Of a stretch of DNA of 25,670 nucleotides, positions 11,374 to 24,867 are shown piece after piece. Source of the DNA: Wuchereria bancrofti (Eukaryota; Nematoda; Chromadorea; Rhabditida; Onchocercidae). The first letter of the stretch is position 1, and each line of letters begins with the position of its first letter. A program made the position numbers and the translations under genes. The stretch is from positions 1 through 25,670 of the forward strand of contig SSBO01000031.1 of the NCBI GenBank assembly GCA_005281725.1, written 5' to 3'. Under the pieces are notes generated by a model that saw nothing but the letters and a program-made list of their open reading frames with translations, had not been told where the DNA came from and searched no databases.

Positions 11374-14300
11374 TTGCGAAAGAATGTGTGTTTGTTCATA
11401 TCAATCTTCTGTGTTTTTTTTTTCATTTAATCAAATGGCAGTCATATTAATCATTTATTTACTTATTTGTCTATTTATCTGTTGAGAAAATAGTGCCAGA
11501 GAATTTATATATATATAAGAAAAATTAAATTTTGAAGTATTTAGAAAAAATGAAGATGGATTGCAAAATATAATTGTAAACTGGTTGCACATTTAAAAGA
11601 ATTGGCTCCCATTTATCATCGATTTGGAAATTTAAAAAAGAAAAGAAGCTTTAAAATTCCTTTATTATTCTTGAAACATTGCAGATACATAATTTAAATC
11701 GAAAAAAAATCCGGAAAATAATGCAGTGTATTTTGTTTATTTGTTTGCATTTTTGTTGACTTATTGACTCCTATGTTATGTCGTTTATCGTCACTTGTAT
11801 TTAAAAAAAAAGAAAGATTCTTTGATCTTTGGAATTCACATTAGTTAATATTATTTATTAATTTTTTTAACTTAGTACTTGATATTATTAATTTTTTTAC
11901 TTAGTGAAGTCTAATCAGTATTAAGGAAATATACATATGTAATTTTTTTTTTGGAAAAATGAAATTTGCGTTAGCTTAGATTTTTTTTCATAGCTTACGT
12001 CTAATTTACGTGGAAGTTTCACTATGTGCAACAGACTAAAATTTATAATTTTTTTCAATTTATGTACAAGTTTAGTGATAAAAAAAATCCATAAAAAATA
12101 TTTGTTTTAATATAATCTTTTTTTTTTCGATTGCTTATACTATTTAAAGCTATTATTTTATATCATAACTATCATATTATTAACAGTAGGGAAGTCATTT
12201 GAATAACAATAAAATGAAATTGAATGCTTACTGTTTGTTTTCTCATTCTATGAAAAGATCAGATTGGCATTAGAGCAGTTGGTAAAATATTATTGATAAT
12301 GGTATTGAAGTGATGAGAAGAAAAAAAAAATGCTTAATTGATGTGACATTCTTAATTTTTGTAAATATACTACACATTTTGATAATTCAAACTTTATTTT
12401 GAATATGATTTTCGAAAATGGAAAGTGTGTGTGCTACAGGTAGCAGCAGTTGATAGTAGACTGTATAGAATATATAAGTTTTACTAGTTTGTTTTCTAAA
12501 TTGTATCTAATTTTCTATTTTCGTTTCTAACTTAACCGTTTTCTTTTTTTTTACTCTCTCTCCCTCTTTTCAGTAAAAATTAATATAAAATTAAGAAATA
12601 AATATTATTTTAGAGAGTGTCTTGCTGTGATTTGATTCTAAATTGGGAAAGATATTTTTTTAGTAAACGTTGGTAGTTGAGATGTATAAATAGTGAATAA
12701 ATTTTGAAATAATAGTTATTTAGTTAACAATATTAGATTCTTACGAGGAATTTTTGAGAGAATAGTGATATTTGAATTTCTGTGCCAGTAGAACATTTAT
12801 TATCATTGTGTGGTTGAGAACAAACAGTTAGTATTGGTATTTAATAGCATTGTTTATTAGAAATCAAGGATCTTATAATTAAATTTTATTTCAACTGAAA
12901 ATACTTAAAGCATATATTTTGGGTATTTATCAGGATTCATTGATGTTACAGTTTCTTTTAGACTTTTCTATATTGAAAAACTGTTCATTTTGTTCATTTT
13001 CTGCTTATATATTGTTTCATACATTTCATTGAAAATTGGATATATGCTTACTGAGATAGAATTAACTGAGTAAGTTAATCTGCCGAAATGATGAGTTAGG
13101 ACCGGAGAATTTTTTTTCTTTTTTTTTCACTCTCGTTATTTTTAAATAGATATACTATTTTTTTTCGGCTTCTTTTACAGCATTTTCAATTTCCGAATTT
13201 ATTTGCTTATTACATTATTGCTATCATGAATTTGCGCAACTTTCCCAAAATGCTCTTTTTTTCGTTATTGTTTATGCTTAACCTATTCTATTTCCATTTG
13301 CACCTATTTTTGATTTAATTGTGATTTTATAGGAGCTTTTGTTAAATTTAAGCTTAACAAATTGATATTTGAATACACTTTATGCCTATTAAATCAATTT
13401 TAAGCTTATTCAATGCAAAAACTTGCAATTTATTTGCTTTTTTTCTCTCTCTCCTGCAGTAATTATTGATGAATTCTGATCGCTTCATTTTTTCAATCTT
13501 TTTGACCGTTACCTTTTCAAATTGTCACCTATTGCATTTCCTTTTATTTATTTATATTTCATTAGCTACTATTATAAGTAGCAATAGTATATATTGTGCA
13601 TCTGGCACTGTTGTGTTGACAGTTGATCTGTTGGTCATCAAATTACAAATCTCTTTACTATCTTCTATATTTCAACTTTTTCTTTTTTCTTCGAGAATGT
13701 TAAGATTCGCCTTGGTTAGCTGTTTTTTTTTCGTTAACTTTTTTAAATAAATTCGAATGTACTTGAAAAAATGACTGCAACAATTTATAAGTCTAAAATA
13801 TATAATAAGTTTTAGATTAATTATTTTTGCTTAATGTTTTCCGGAATGCTGAATCAAATCATATAATTATTGCAACGAAATGTATTGCAGTGTGAAGTAT
13901 GATAAATGGGATTGAGTTGCATCACCTGTATTCATAAATCTTTTAAAGTCTGCTTAGCTAATTCTTCTTTTTTCCTCATTTTATATTTTTGTTGATGATA
14001 GCCATAAAATTTGTCCTATAATCTGATCAAATTTTTAACATTGCTTAAAACTTCAACTTAATATCTATTATTAGTATATTTGAACAACACTAACTGATGA
14101 TATGCATCCCTGTTTGATTTCTTTAGTTCTTTTATTTATACTCCAATTATCTTTATTATATAATCGTATATTTAAAATATGTTTAAGATTTAGAACATGA
14201 TTTGAAAGAGAGAACATGATTTTTTTTTTTACTCTTAAAAAAAGAAATTTGCTAGATCTTCATACAAAAAAGAACTGTTTGATTTTAAGTGCTATGATGA

Positions 14301-14548
14301 TTGCAGATCATTCCGAAATTAGACACCTGTGGGTATTTTCTTTCAGTAAATAGCTATAATTTCGTGAATGAATGAAATAATTGGTTTTTAGTATATGAAA
14401 TATAGCTGTAATGACTTTTTTTGATTTTTTTGATGACTGTACAAATTAAAGAAATTATTCAAATTGAAAAAAAAAACGATTATATTAAGAAGTCTTGAGT
14501 TTTCAGATTTTCATTTCTTTGATAACAAAATGAAGTTCATTATTGCAG
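11374..14548. other. long AT-rich stretch, no supported gene
   Basis: I see only T-rich and A-rich sequence with pyrimidine tracts (for example near 12550 and 13440). A frame of about 94 codons at 13466-13750 is hydrophobic throughout, starts at a TTG and follows CTCCTGCAG. It could be an exon, but its composition is what T-rich DNA gives by chance. No N-terminal exon for the kinase fragment downstream was found here. Confidence 0.5.
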
Positions 14549-17300
<2,752 letters not shown>

Positions 17301-17734
17301 TAGTGGGCATTGACTTGCAACAAGAGCATGATTATTAAGTAAGGAGCTATCAAATGATCTTTGTTCTTTATATAGTAAGAGATGGGTTTTAATATTGTAG
17401 CTTGCCAAAGGATGACTATCAGCTTAAAAGACCTTACAATATTTCGACATTGCAAGCAAATTTGATTTGGAACAAAGGAGTAATTTTTAACATATTAAAC
17501 AATGTACATACCCTTTGTTAACAGATAAAAATGTCGGGACAAGCAGATAAGCTCAAGTATAATGGGAAGATGAGTGATGAAATAATGATTGCTTACATGA
17601 TGTATAATTTGAAACAGTTTTACATTTCTAATGTTCAATTAAAACGAAATTTAGTATTATGGATTAATACAATTTTATTGATATATTTGGTAAGTTATTT
17701 GGAGGTTCGCGAGATTATTTCGAGTTTCGCGACA
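17301..17734 (-). repeat. 3' terminal repeat of BEL/Pao element
   Basis: This matches 21812-22245 over 434 nt with no indel and five differences, all transitions (about 98.9% identity). On the minus strand it starts TGTCGCGAAAC and carries a TATATAAAG box, as an LTR promoter would. On the plus strand it holds an open frame from ATG at 17531 with a splice-acceptor-like GTTAACAG before it and GTAAGT after about 53 codons. The true outer end may lie to the left of 17301. Confidence 0.75.
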
Positions 17735-17808
17735 TTCCCGACTGAAAGAGCTGGATGCTTTAAGGATAATTGGATATCTTTGTTTGATTGCGTAGGTTTA
17801 TAGCATTT

Positions 17809-18320
17809 CTAGTTCGTCGAGCGATAGGTTGGTTCTTGTTCACCGATATTTTGAATTGATTTGTCGAACATTGTTGGTTGAGAATCCGAATTTTTCTCAC
17901 CTTTGATTTCCAGTGGGTATATCATATTCACCGGTCTATTTGTTTGCAGTAGTTTCTGTTTTCTTTCCGCTCGTCGGATACGCGATGCTATTGGTTCGTC
18001 ATCAGTTCTATCTTTTGTTTTTATTGCTCGAACTTCGTCACTGTCTTCTTCATTCACTTCCATAGGATAAAGTAAATTAATTGGTCTATGAGAAGTTTGC
18101 CGCTGGAGGTCTTCACAGTTGCCTTTCTTATATTTCCATCACTATCTAATTTAATTGTTTCTATTCTTACTAATTTCCATATTCCTCGTGGTAAATCTGG
18201 TTCGTTTGGTAAAACTATTTCTCCAGCACGCGGAATACGTTTGTCAACTAGTTTTGGTGAAGTCAATTCCCTCTGAGTACGTTCTCTTAAACTAATAAGA
18301 TATTCGTTTTTCCAAATTTC
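17809..18320 (-). pseudogene. integrase C-terminal region (DUF5641-like) of BEL/Pao pol
   Basis: The segment read from 18320 downward has PRAGEIVLP, DLPRGIWKLVRI and DSDGNIRKATVK, the signature of the DUF5641 domain that follows BEL/Pao integrase cores. A single-base frame change near 18085-18090 separates this from the next frame, which continues with INLLYP-like and charged sequence to a stop at 17809. In-frame TAG at 18321-18323 separates it from the integrase core. This is the last coding segment before the 3' repeat. Confidence 0.85.
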
Positions 18321-18323
18321 CTA

Positions 18324-19239
18324 AAATACATCTAGAGTTTTGAGAGTATTCGACCAATAATTAATTAGTTTGTCTCTAGTATTTGGTGTGTGGAGTATAA
18401 ATTCTTCTTGGTCACCATCATTGTCATTTGGTATATTTAGTGGAACATTAGGAGAGATGAAATCGATAGGTTTTATTATTTTGTAATCATCAAAATTTAT
18501 ATATGTTAGTGGACGAGTATTAAGTATACTTTCTATTTCTGCTATTAATGTAATCAATTCTCGTTCCCATAATAATCTCCTACCTATAGCTCTTCTGAGA
18601 GCTTTCTTAGTTAGTCCAGTCATTCTTTCATATACACCTCCGCTCTACGGTGCTTTCGGGATCATATTTTTCCAGATCATTCCTTTCAAGCCCAGGAAAT
18701 TCCCATTTTGTTCCATTATTGTTTTGAATACTAGTTGAAATTGACTGGCATTATCACTGAGAACCAGTTTAGGATATCCCCTGCGAGATATAAATCTTCG
18801 TAATATATGGATGAAGATTTCTGCAGATAAGTTTTCGACAAGCTCAAGATGCATTGCTCTAGTGGAAAACATGTGAAAAGTGCTATCCATCTTTTGATCT
18901 TTCCATTGTTATCCTTGACATATAATCAAGGCCAACCTGTTCAAAAGGTTTTGATCTCTTGACATAGATTTGGCATTGGTGGTAATTTTGTATGGGTTAG
19001 TTCTTCATCTTCGACAAGCAAAGCATCCATTGATAACCGTTTAACTGTTGATCTTCTCTTTGGTATCCAAAAGTTTTGTCTTATCTTAATTCACAATTTT
19101 TGTCTTAATTCACAGAGAGTATGAGCAATTCCAGCATGATATAGTTCTTCATGTTTCCTTTTGATGATAAGTTCAGTAATATGATTACGACGTGGTGAAT
19201 AGATTGGAAATTTACTTTCATTTGTTAATTCCGCATTCT
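18324..19239 (-). pseudogene. BEL/Pao integrase, broken
   Basis: The integrase inserts element DNA into the host genome. The N-terminal zinc region shows KRKHEELYHAG; its CxxC partner (CFAC) is present in the DNA near 19020-19030 but in another frame. The catalytic triad can be traced: first Asp in GLDY (~18925), second in LSDNA (~18752), Glu in YERMTG (~18628), but they lie in different frames or beyond stops. Damage seen: a ~22-bp tandem duplication with a stop near 19090-19115, at least three frame changes between 18860 and 19080, a short deletion after GLDYM, and TGG to TAG at 18645-18647. ALRRAIGRRLLW and ESILNTRPLTY are typical of the family's C-terminal part. Confidence 0.9.
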
Positions 19240-20060
19240 CTAAACGGTTTGTTGGTTTCCATAATCTATCGGTTTCATCACACAATATAAATTCCATATT
19301 TTAATTTGGTCTTCAGTTAATCCATCATACTGCGCTTGTTGAATTAGTATTCTTTCTGCTATCTCATAGTCGTTTTTATTCTTGTTATTTTTATGAGTGG
19401 ATAGTTTTTTCAACCACGATAATTTTCCTTTGAAGCTTAATTTGATAAACCGAAGTGCCCAGATTGTTGCTTTTAACATGCGAGTCCAGTTACTAAAACG
19501 CTTCTCATCTATAAATTGAAATCCTACTGATTTACATCCCACTGATACAGTTTTCTTTACCTTTCTAATAGTCGTCACAGTTGCTCTATTAATTTCATCG
19601 TCTTCTTGATATTTGAATTCCCATTGTGGCCACTTACTTTTCTCCTCTTCTAGCCACTGCGGTCCTTTCAACATCCACTGAATTGTGCGCGCTTGGGATA
19701 TATCGAAATCTGCCTTTCGTATCTCTTTTACTCGATTTTGTACAAACCGAGGGAGTAGTCTCGAATAATTTTTGATCCAAAATAAAGCGCATTTAGAATC
19801 AGACCAAAGTGTTACAGGTACATCTTTTAATTCTAGTTGCTTCAATACAAACTGTATAGTTCTTACCCCCCAAACGAGGTACGGTAATTTGTTTGATTGG
19901 AGCAATACGTGATTTAGCATAAATGAGAAATGTTGAGTTCTTACCATAATTTTTGATGTTGAGAATATATACTGCTGCTGTGTATGCTTTATTTGAAGCA
20001 TCCGAAAATATATGTATTTCTAGTTGATCTGATGAGTTTATTACAAATCGAGGTAGGTCT
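19240..20060 (-). pseudogene. Pao-type RNase H region, broken
   Basis: FSDASNKAYTAAVYI (around 20010) carries the first RNase H aspartate, and LWSDSKCALFWIKN (around 19800) a later one, as in Pao RNase H domains that degrade template RNA during reverse transcription. Between them, after PRLG, roughly 20-25 bp are missing, which changes frame. Further on, the usual PADxATRG segment is absent, so another deletion joins FDISQ to the GPxWL motif. The frame then continues into the linker before integrase (QAQYDGLTEDQIK) and ends near 19240-19300. Confidence 0.85.
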
Positions 20061-21455
20061 GTTATATTCTTTGGCCAATTTTGTATTATTGATTTCCACT
20101 GTTTTTCTTCCTGACAGCTTAAAGGATCATCCTACGACTTGTTTTGTTTCCATAAGAGTTGAAGAAATAATTTGAGTGTAATCATTGAGGGGACTAAAAA
20201 CCCTAGAGGGTCATAATGTGAAGCAACAAATTGCAAGATAGTTCTCTTAGTTATTTTCTTTTCATTCCATGGTTTAAGTATTATACAAATTGCATCCAAT
20301 TCATAAACCCAATTGAAACTACCTTTGTTATTTTTTGTTAGAATTAGCCTTGTCGTAATCGGGTAATCTTTCACTGAATTCTAGACCATTCGAAATAAAT
20401 TCTCTAATATTCATGGCTGCTCTTTCAAAGATAAGTCTTGTTTATTCGTACTTTAACAAGTGTACAGACACTTCGCAGATAAAATTATGTTATCAACATA
20501 AATATTTTTTCTTATTTCTGCTGCTAACTCGTGATCATATACCTTCCAAGTGAAAGTTAATTGTAGCTGATAATAGAAAAGGCGATGAAATTACTCCAAA
20601 AGGTATTCTTTTAAACCGATAACTTTTTATATTTTTTTTTATATACAATGATAACTTTTTATATACAATGGAAGATTAACATGTGTGAATCTCTTCAGAT
20701 TTGAATAAGGATAACAAAAACGCATTGGAATTCGATGGGAATAAATCTAAGAATTATAAATGAGATGATTAATGAGTCATGGATGGAGGAAATTATTTCT
20801 ACCTTTTCTTAAGGATTTCTTCCAACTTTCGTGTCTTTCGCGACAGTTATCAACATAAATATTTTTTCTTATTTCTGCTGCTAACTCGTGATCATGATCA
20901 TCTTCCAAGTGAAAGTTAATTGTAGCTGATAATAGAAAAGGCGATGAAATTACTCCAAATGGTATTCTTTTAAACCGATAACGTTTTATATTTTCTTCTG
21001 TTACACCTTTGTTTGAATTATGCAACCAAAGAAATCGAGTGCAATTTCTTCCAGGTGTAATTTGTAAAAATGTCTTTTCGATATCGGCCAGTATTACTGT
21101 TTTCATCAGGTAGCAAAGTGGGTCCTCTGTACAATACTTCATTTAAGCTTTTAGAGTCTCTAAGGTGTGCTGAAGCGTCATAAACGATTCGCATTTTTGT
21201 AATTGACTTATTAGGAGTTAATACACCATGATGAGGCAGGTAATGAATAATGCCTACCTTATCATCGGGATCCACTTCTTCAATTATACTCAACTGTTCT
21301 TGTTTCTTCATTATGTTGACATATCGATCAAGAATTGATTCTTCTTTTAATCGTTTGATGAGGTTCTTCGGATGATTAAGGCATAGGACGTAGTTGTTGC
21401 TTAATTTGTCTTTAATTTCTTTCCACGACCAACGGACTCTATATTTCCATTGCAC
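20061..21455 (-). pseudogene. BEL/Pao reverse transcriptase, broken and partly duplicated
   Basis: Reverse transcriptase copies element RNA into DNA. Visible in order: [36 protein letters not shown] with the first catalytic Asp, [22 protein letters not shown], and the active site YVDN. BEL/Pao enzymes use YVDN/YVDD. A ~150-bp part including YVDN is present twice (20489-20640 and 20846-20994). The downstream copy on the minus strand continues correctly (IILSAK, then IREFISN near 20400), while the other runs into foreign sequence. After that come [16 protein letters not shown] and a TGG to TAG change at 20132-20134. Several frame changes separate these parts. Confidence 0.9.
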
Positions 21456-21919
21456 TTGATTATTGACTTCTTGAATTGTTTTAACGCTTCTTCATCGTCA
21501 TTAGCGTTAGGTTGGTCATTGATTCCCATGAGTTCTAATTCTGAGCAGGAACTTAAATTGGCTACACAGACTGATCTCGATAGCCGTTTAATATTCGTTT
21601 GACACAGTTTGTCGATATCTCCACTTCCAGTGATTATAGGTCCCACTTTTCTTTGTAATAATAGGAATCCAGAATTTAGTTCTTGAATTTTGTTGAATTC
21701 CATGAATTTGAAGAAGTAATCTGCTCCAATTAATATGTCAGGTTGCTTCCAATAGCTCGTTAAGTGTTCAAATTGCGTTCCTGCTGGTACGTTAAATACT
21801 TGCAATTTTTTTAGTGGGCATTGACTTGCAACAAGAGCATGATTATTAAGTAAGGAGCTATCAAATGATCTTTGCTCTTTATATAGTAAGAGATGGGTTT
21901 TAATATTGTAGCTTGCCAA
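21440..21919 (-). pseudogene. protease-like/DUF1758 region of BEL/Pao pol
   Basis: KLQVFNV, then QPDILIGADYFFKF and GPIITGSG, match the DUF1758 retropepsin-like region of BEL/Pao polyproteins. The part with QRSF lies inside the 434-bp terminal repeat, and the expected catalytic DTG/DSG just before it is replaced by sequence reading LYKE, so no active protease could result. Material between FEHL and YWKQPD looks deleted. The frame proceeds through ELELMGIND and EEALKQFKKS to near 21440, where a frame change leads into reverse transcriptase. The start at a TTG codon (21919) is nominal; no gag precedes it. Confidence 0.7.
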
Positions 21920-22245
21920 AGGATGACTATCAGCTTAAAAGACCTTACAATATTTCGACATTGCAAGCAAATTTGATTTGGAACAAAGGAGTAATTTTTA
22001 ACATATTAAACAATGTACATATTCTTTGTTAACAGATAAAAATGTCGGGACAAGCAGATAAGTTCAAGTATAATGGGAAGATGAGTGATGAAATAATGAT
22101 TGCTTACATGATGTATAATTTGAAACAGTTTTACATTTCTAATGTTCAATTAAAACGAAATTTAGTATTATGGATTAATACAATTTTATTGATATATTTG
22201 GTAAGTTATTTGGAGGTTCGCAAGATTATTTCGAGTTTCGCGACA
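21812..22245 (-). repeat. 5' terminal repeat of BEL/Pao element, joined to pol
   Basis: This copy differs from 17301-17734 at five sites in 434, all transitions. On the minus strand it begins TGTCGCGAAAC at 22245. At its inner end (21812) it passes directly into KKLQVF of the protease-like region instead of a primer-binding site and gag. The plus-strand ORF seen in the other repeat is also open here from ATG 22042, and it continues past the repeat end to 22389. Confidence 0.75.
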
Positions 22246-22389
22246 CGCCTCATTACGTGTGCATATCCTGTAGTTGTTTTTGCAAAAAAAGCTTTTTCTG
22301 TTGAATTTTTATGTCGTATTCGTTTTGCACCAAATCGTACACATGGATTAGCTTTGCGCAAGCTAAGCGAGCTGATAATGCGGCGTTAA
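22246..22389 (+). other. GC-richer open segment flanking the retroelement
   Basis: This 144-nt stretch is much richer in G+C than its surroundings. It is open on the plus strand to a TAA at 22387-22389, with base use by codon position (first > second > third for G+C) typical of coding sequence in an AT-rich genome. It reads on from the terminal repeat and ends ALRKLSELIMRR. I recognise no family. It may be the 3' part of a host exon interrupted by the element. Minus-strand frames are also largely open, so the strand is uncertain. Confidence 0.35.
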
Positions 22390-22697
22390 TATTAATTAAT
22401 TTAATTAATCACTTTGCAATTTATAATTTTTTTCTCTTTCTTTGCTAGTATTCAAAAGTATGCTTTAGAATTCAAAAAAAAAAAATGCAGTTTAAAAGTT
22501 TTTTAAATTTTTTCTTTTTTTGGCAAAAAAATGAAATGTAATTATGAAAAATTTAGCATAAGAGTAATATTATAAAGTGATAAATTATAAATGTATATAG
22601 TTATTTCAAACATTTAATTTCATTATGTATAAATGTGTGTATTGTTGTGAGGAAAGGAAAAAATTTTAACTCGAACTATTTCAAACTTTATTTTTAG
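22390..22697. other. AT-rich spacer
   Basis: Low-complexity sequence, starting with an ATTAATTAATTTAATTAAT run, up to the acceptor of the next candidate exon. Nothing recognised. Confidence 0.4.
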
Positions 22698-24645
22698 ATA
22701 AAAGAGAAAGTAATTTATTGTTTTGTGTTGCTATGGTATTATCAGTTTTATGTATTGCTACGGATATTACTTATTATTTGTGCAATGATGCGAAACGAAT
22801 TGGCCACACCGCAATTTCACTAAACTATAAAATTTGCTTATCAGTTATTATCATTATCCAAAAGAACGACGAACTGTATTTCTAGTAAGTTTATTCATTT
22901 TTAATTACATTTATTATTTAAGTGCTTAGAAAAAGAAACAAACTTACCTGTTACATGCATCTAATAATCAAAATTATTTTCATTTCCATATTTTACTTCT
23001 TAATTATATTTGTTATCTAAAATGGTAAGTGTTAAAAATGAATATTTTAATATTTTAGAATGATAACTGAAGGAAAAAATTAAGTATTTTATATTTTTAG
23101 CTTGTATAACTTAAAGAAAAAAATCAAGTATTTTATATTTTGAACTTATTAATCTATTATCTGTTAATCTCTTTTTTAGTACTTTTTTCAAGACTGAGTT
23201 GAAATTTTGATATTTATTTGAGCAAAATATTTACTACTTCAATAAATAAAGCCTATTATAACATTCATTTGTTATTAAAGCAATTTTTTATTTCAGAACA
23301 TTCTAGCTGTTTTATCAATTATCATCATAAATTTGTCTATTCATACACTTTATGTATTTGTCGAGGTTATGTTTACCGGTTGTTCATTTTCTAAAATAAA
23401 AGCATTGGAAATTTTGTAATAAANCATTTGTTATTAAAGCAATTTTTTATTTCAGAACATTCTAGCTGTTTTATCAATTATCATCATAAATTTGTCTATT
23501 CATACACTTTATGTATTTGTCGAGGTTATGTTTACCGGTTGTTCATTTTCTAAAATAAAAGCATTGGAAATTTTGTAATAAACGGTATGAATTATTCTAT
23601 TTTCTTTGATTTTCAATTATTCATTTCATCATACCTTAGAAATTTTAAGCTAAATAGTTCGTAAGTAATAGCAAAACAATCAGTTTGATGATTTTACGAA
23701 AATATTAAAAATGATCTTAAAATCTTTTTCTTTCTCTTTCCTCTTTACTCTTTCTTTTTTTCATACTTTTTGCTTACATTTTATTTTAGTCGTTAAACTA
23801 TCATTCTGGAAAAAAATTGTTTTTTTCTACCTCATAAACTAATTTTTCATTTTTTTGAAAAAAAAATAAAAAATTTATTTAATATCTTAAGTGATTTATA
23901 ATTAACAATAGTCAAATAATACTCTAATATTTAAATTAAATAATGAAATAATGAATTGAATTTTTCTCTTTAATGTTTTTCAAAATTCAAACACAATTTC
24001 AGGTAGTTATTTTTTTCTCTCATTGGGCTAGTTTTATCATTTAAATCAATCATATTTTGTTTTCAAACAGTGATAACGCACACACTCAACCATTAACTAT
24101 TATGCTTCGTCAATCACTTCATTGGCTTATTAGTTTGTCTTATGTTCTTATTGCTGTTACTGCTTTAGAAATACTTTTTACAATGACTGTAAGTTTCAAA
24201 AAAAATTATAATTAACTTTTGAATAAAATTAAATAAAGAATTATACATAATTCATCGAAAATCAATTAACAAATTGAAATTTATGAAATGTTATTCTAGC
24301 ACTGCGAATTAACTGAAATGTAAATGAGGCATTGATAAAAACAGAAAATATCGAATTTAATTACTTAATATAATATGAGCAATTGGAAAACAAATAAACA
24401 AAGATTACTGTTCCTAACATTTTCAATTAATGCAATTTTACATTAATATGATAATGTATTATTAATTTTAGAAGCAAATTTGCTAACTTTAAATATTTTC
24501 TAAAATTTCCATTTAACTATTAAAACAATTTAAAAATGAATCAATTATAGATGTACAAATTATTTTCAACACGAATTGATTTCATATTGGGCACAGAATT
24601 TTTCTTATGGATTAATTCCATTTCGACGTGCTTGTTGCAAATTTG
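22698..24645 (+). CDS. candidate exons of a multi-pass membrane protein, unrecognised
   Basis: Three blocks have good splice signals and matching phases: 22698-22884 (TTTTTAG acceptor, GTAAGTTT donor), 24071-24188 (TTTCAAACAG, GTAAGTTT) and 24551-24645 (AATTATAG, ending in TGA). Each is hydrophobic in the joined frame, with likely membrane segments LLFCVAMVLSVLCI, then ICLSVIIII, LISLSYVLIAVTALEIL and a last one near FFLWINSIS. The arrangement could be the later helices of a nematode serpentine receptor or another polytopic protein, but I see no family signature. A further block, 23297-23419 (41 codons with stop, hydrophobic), has an acceptor but the wrong phase for this chain. The first exon was not found. 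Codon composition supports the first two blocks best. Confidence 0.35.
23266..23582. repeat. 158-nt perfect duplication across an N (assembly overlap)
   Basis: Positions 23266-23423 and 23425-23582 are identical and separated by one N at 23424, as with the two larger cases upstream. The duplicated piece includes the hydrophobic block with the TTTCAG acceptor, so that block exists once in the genome unless shown otherwise. Confidence 0.85.
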
Positions 24646-24672
24646 AGTTTGCAAACATGAACGATTTCAACG

Positions 24673-24867
24673 ATGTGTAATTATATTTATCATACAAGTT
24701 TCTCTTCTTTAAATGATATGACTCTGAAACTAATCGCATACGTTGATAGATCAGCTAATATTGATTACATCTGGGGTGAGAGTGAGATATCATTTGATGA
24801 CGATGATAATTGCGATAACAGACAGGATACAAATACAAGTGAACATGATAGTGATATGAATGATTGA
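24673..24867 (+). CDS. possible terminal exon, acidic tail, unrecognised
   Basis: A 64-codon frame with normal-looking codon use. The first half is mixed (LNDMTLKLIAYVDRSANIDY), the second strongly acidic and Asn-rich (SFDDDDNCDNRQD, ending SDMND). Such a tail would suit the cytoplasmic end of the membrane protein upstream, but its frame is not that of the 24551-24645 block and an intron between them is not evident. The ATG at 24673 may not be a real start. A separate small gene or a frame-shifted 3' exon are alternatives. Confidence 0.3.
   Translation: MCNYIYHTSFSSLNDMTLKLIAYVDRSANIDYIWGESEISFDDDDNCDNRQDTNTSEHDSDMND

Larger units (their letters stand above)
17301..22245 (-). mobile_element. 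degenerate BEL/Pao LTR retrotransposon
   Basis: Two direct 434-bp repeats enclose minus-strand pol sequence in BEL/Pao order: protease-like/DUF1758, reverse transcriptase, RNase H, integrase, DUF5641-like C-terminus. Read on the minus strand the repeats begin TGTCGCGAAAC, in keeping with an LTR starting TG, and the integrase end lies about 75 bp before the 3' repeat, as expected. There is no gag, no evident primer-binding site, and the 5' repeat runs straight into the protease-like region, so a large 5' deletion has occurred. The reading frame is broken many times by nonsense changes, frameshifts, deletions and one internal duplication. It cannot encode its own proteins. It lies just downstream of the kinase fragment, in opposite orientation. 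Confidence 0.9.

Noticed and set aside
13466..13750. 94-codon hydrophobic frame
   Set aside because: Starts at TTG and is T-rich throughout; no evidence beyond openness.
18088..18276. Plus-strand frame opposite the DUF5641-like region
   Set aside because: Antisense shadow of the retroelement coding strand.
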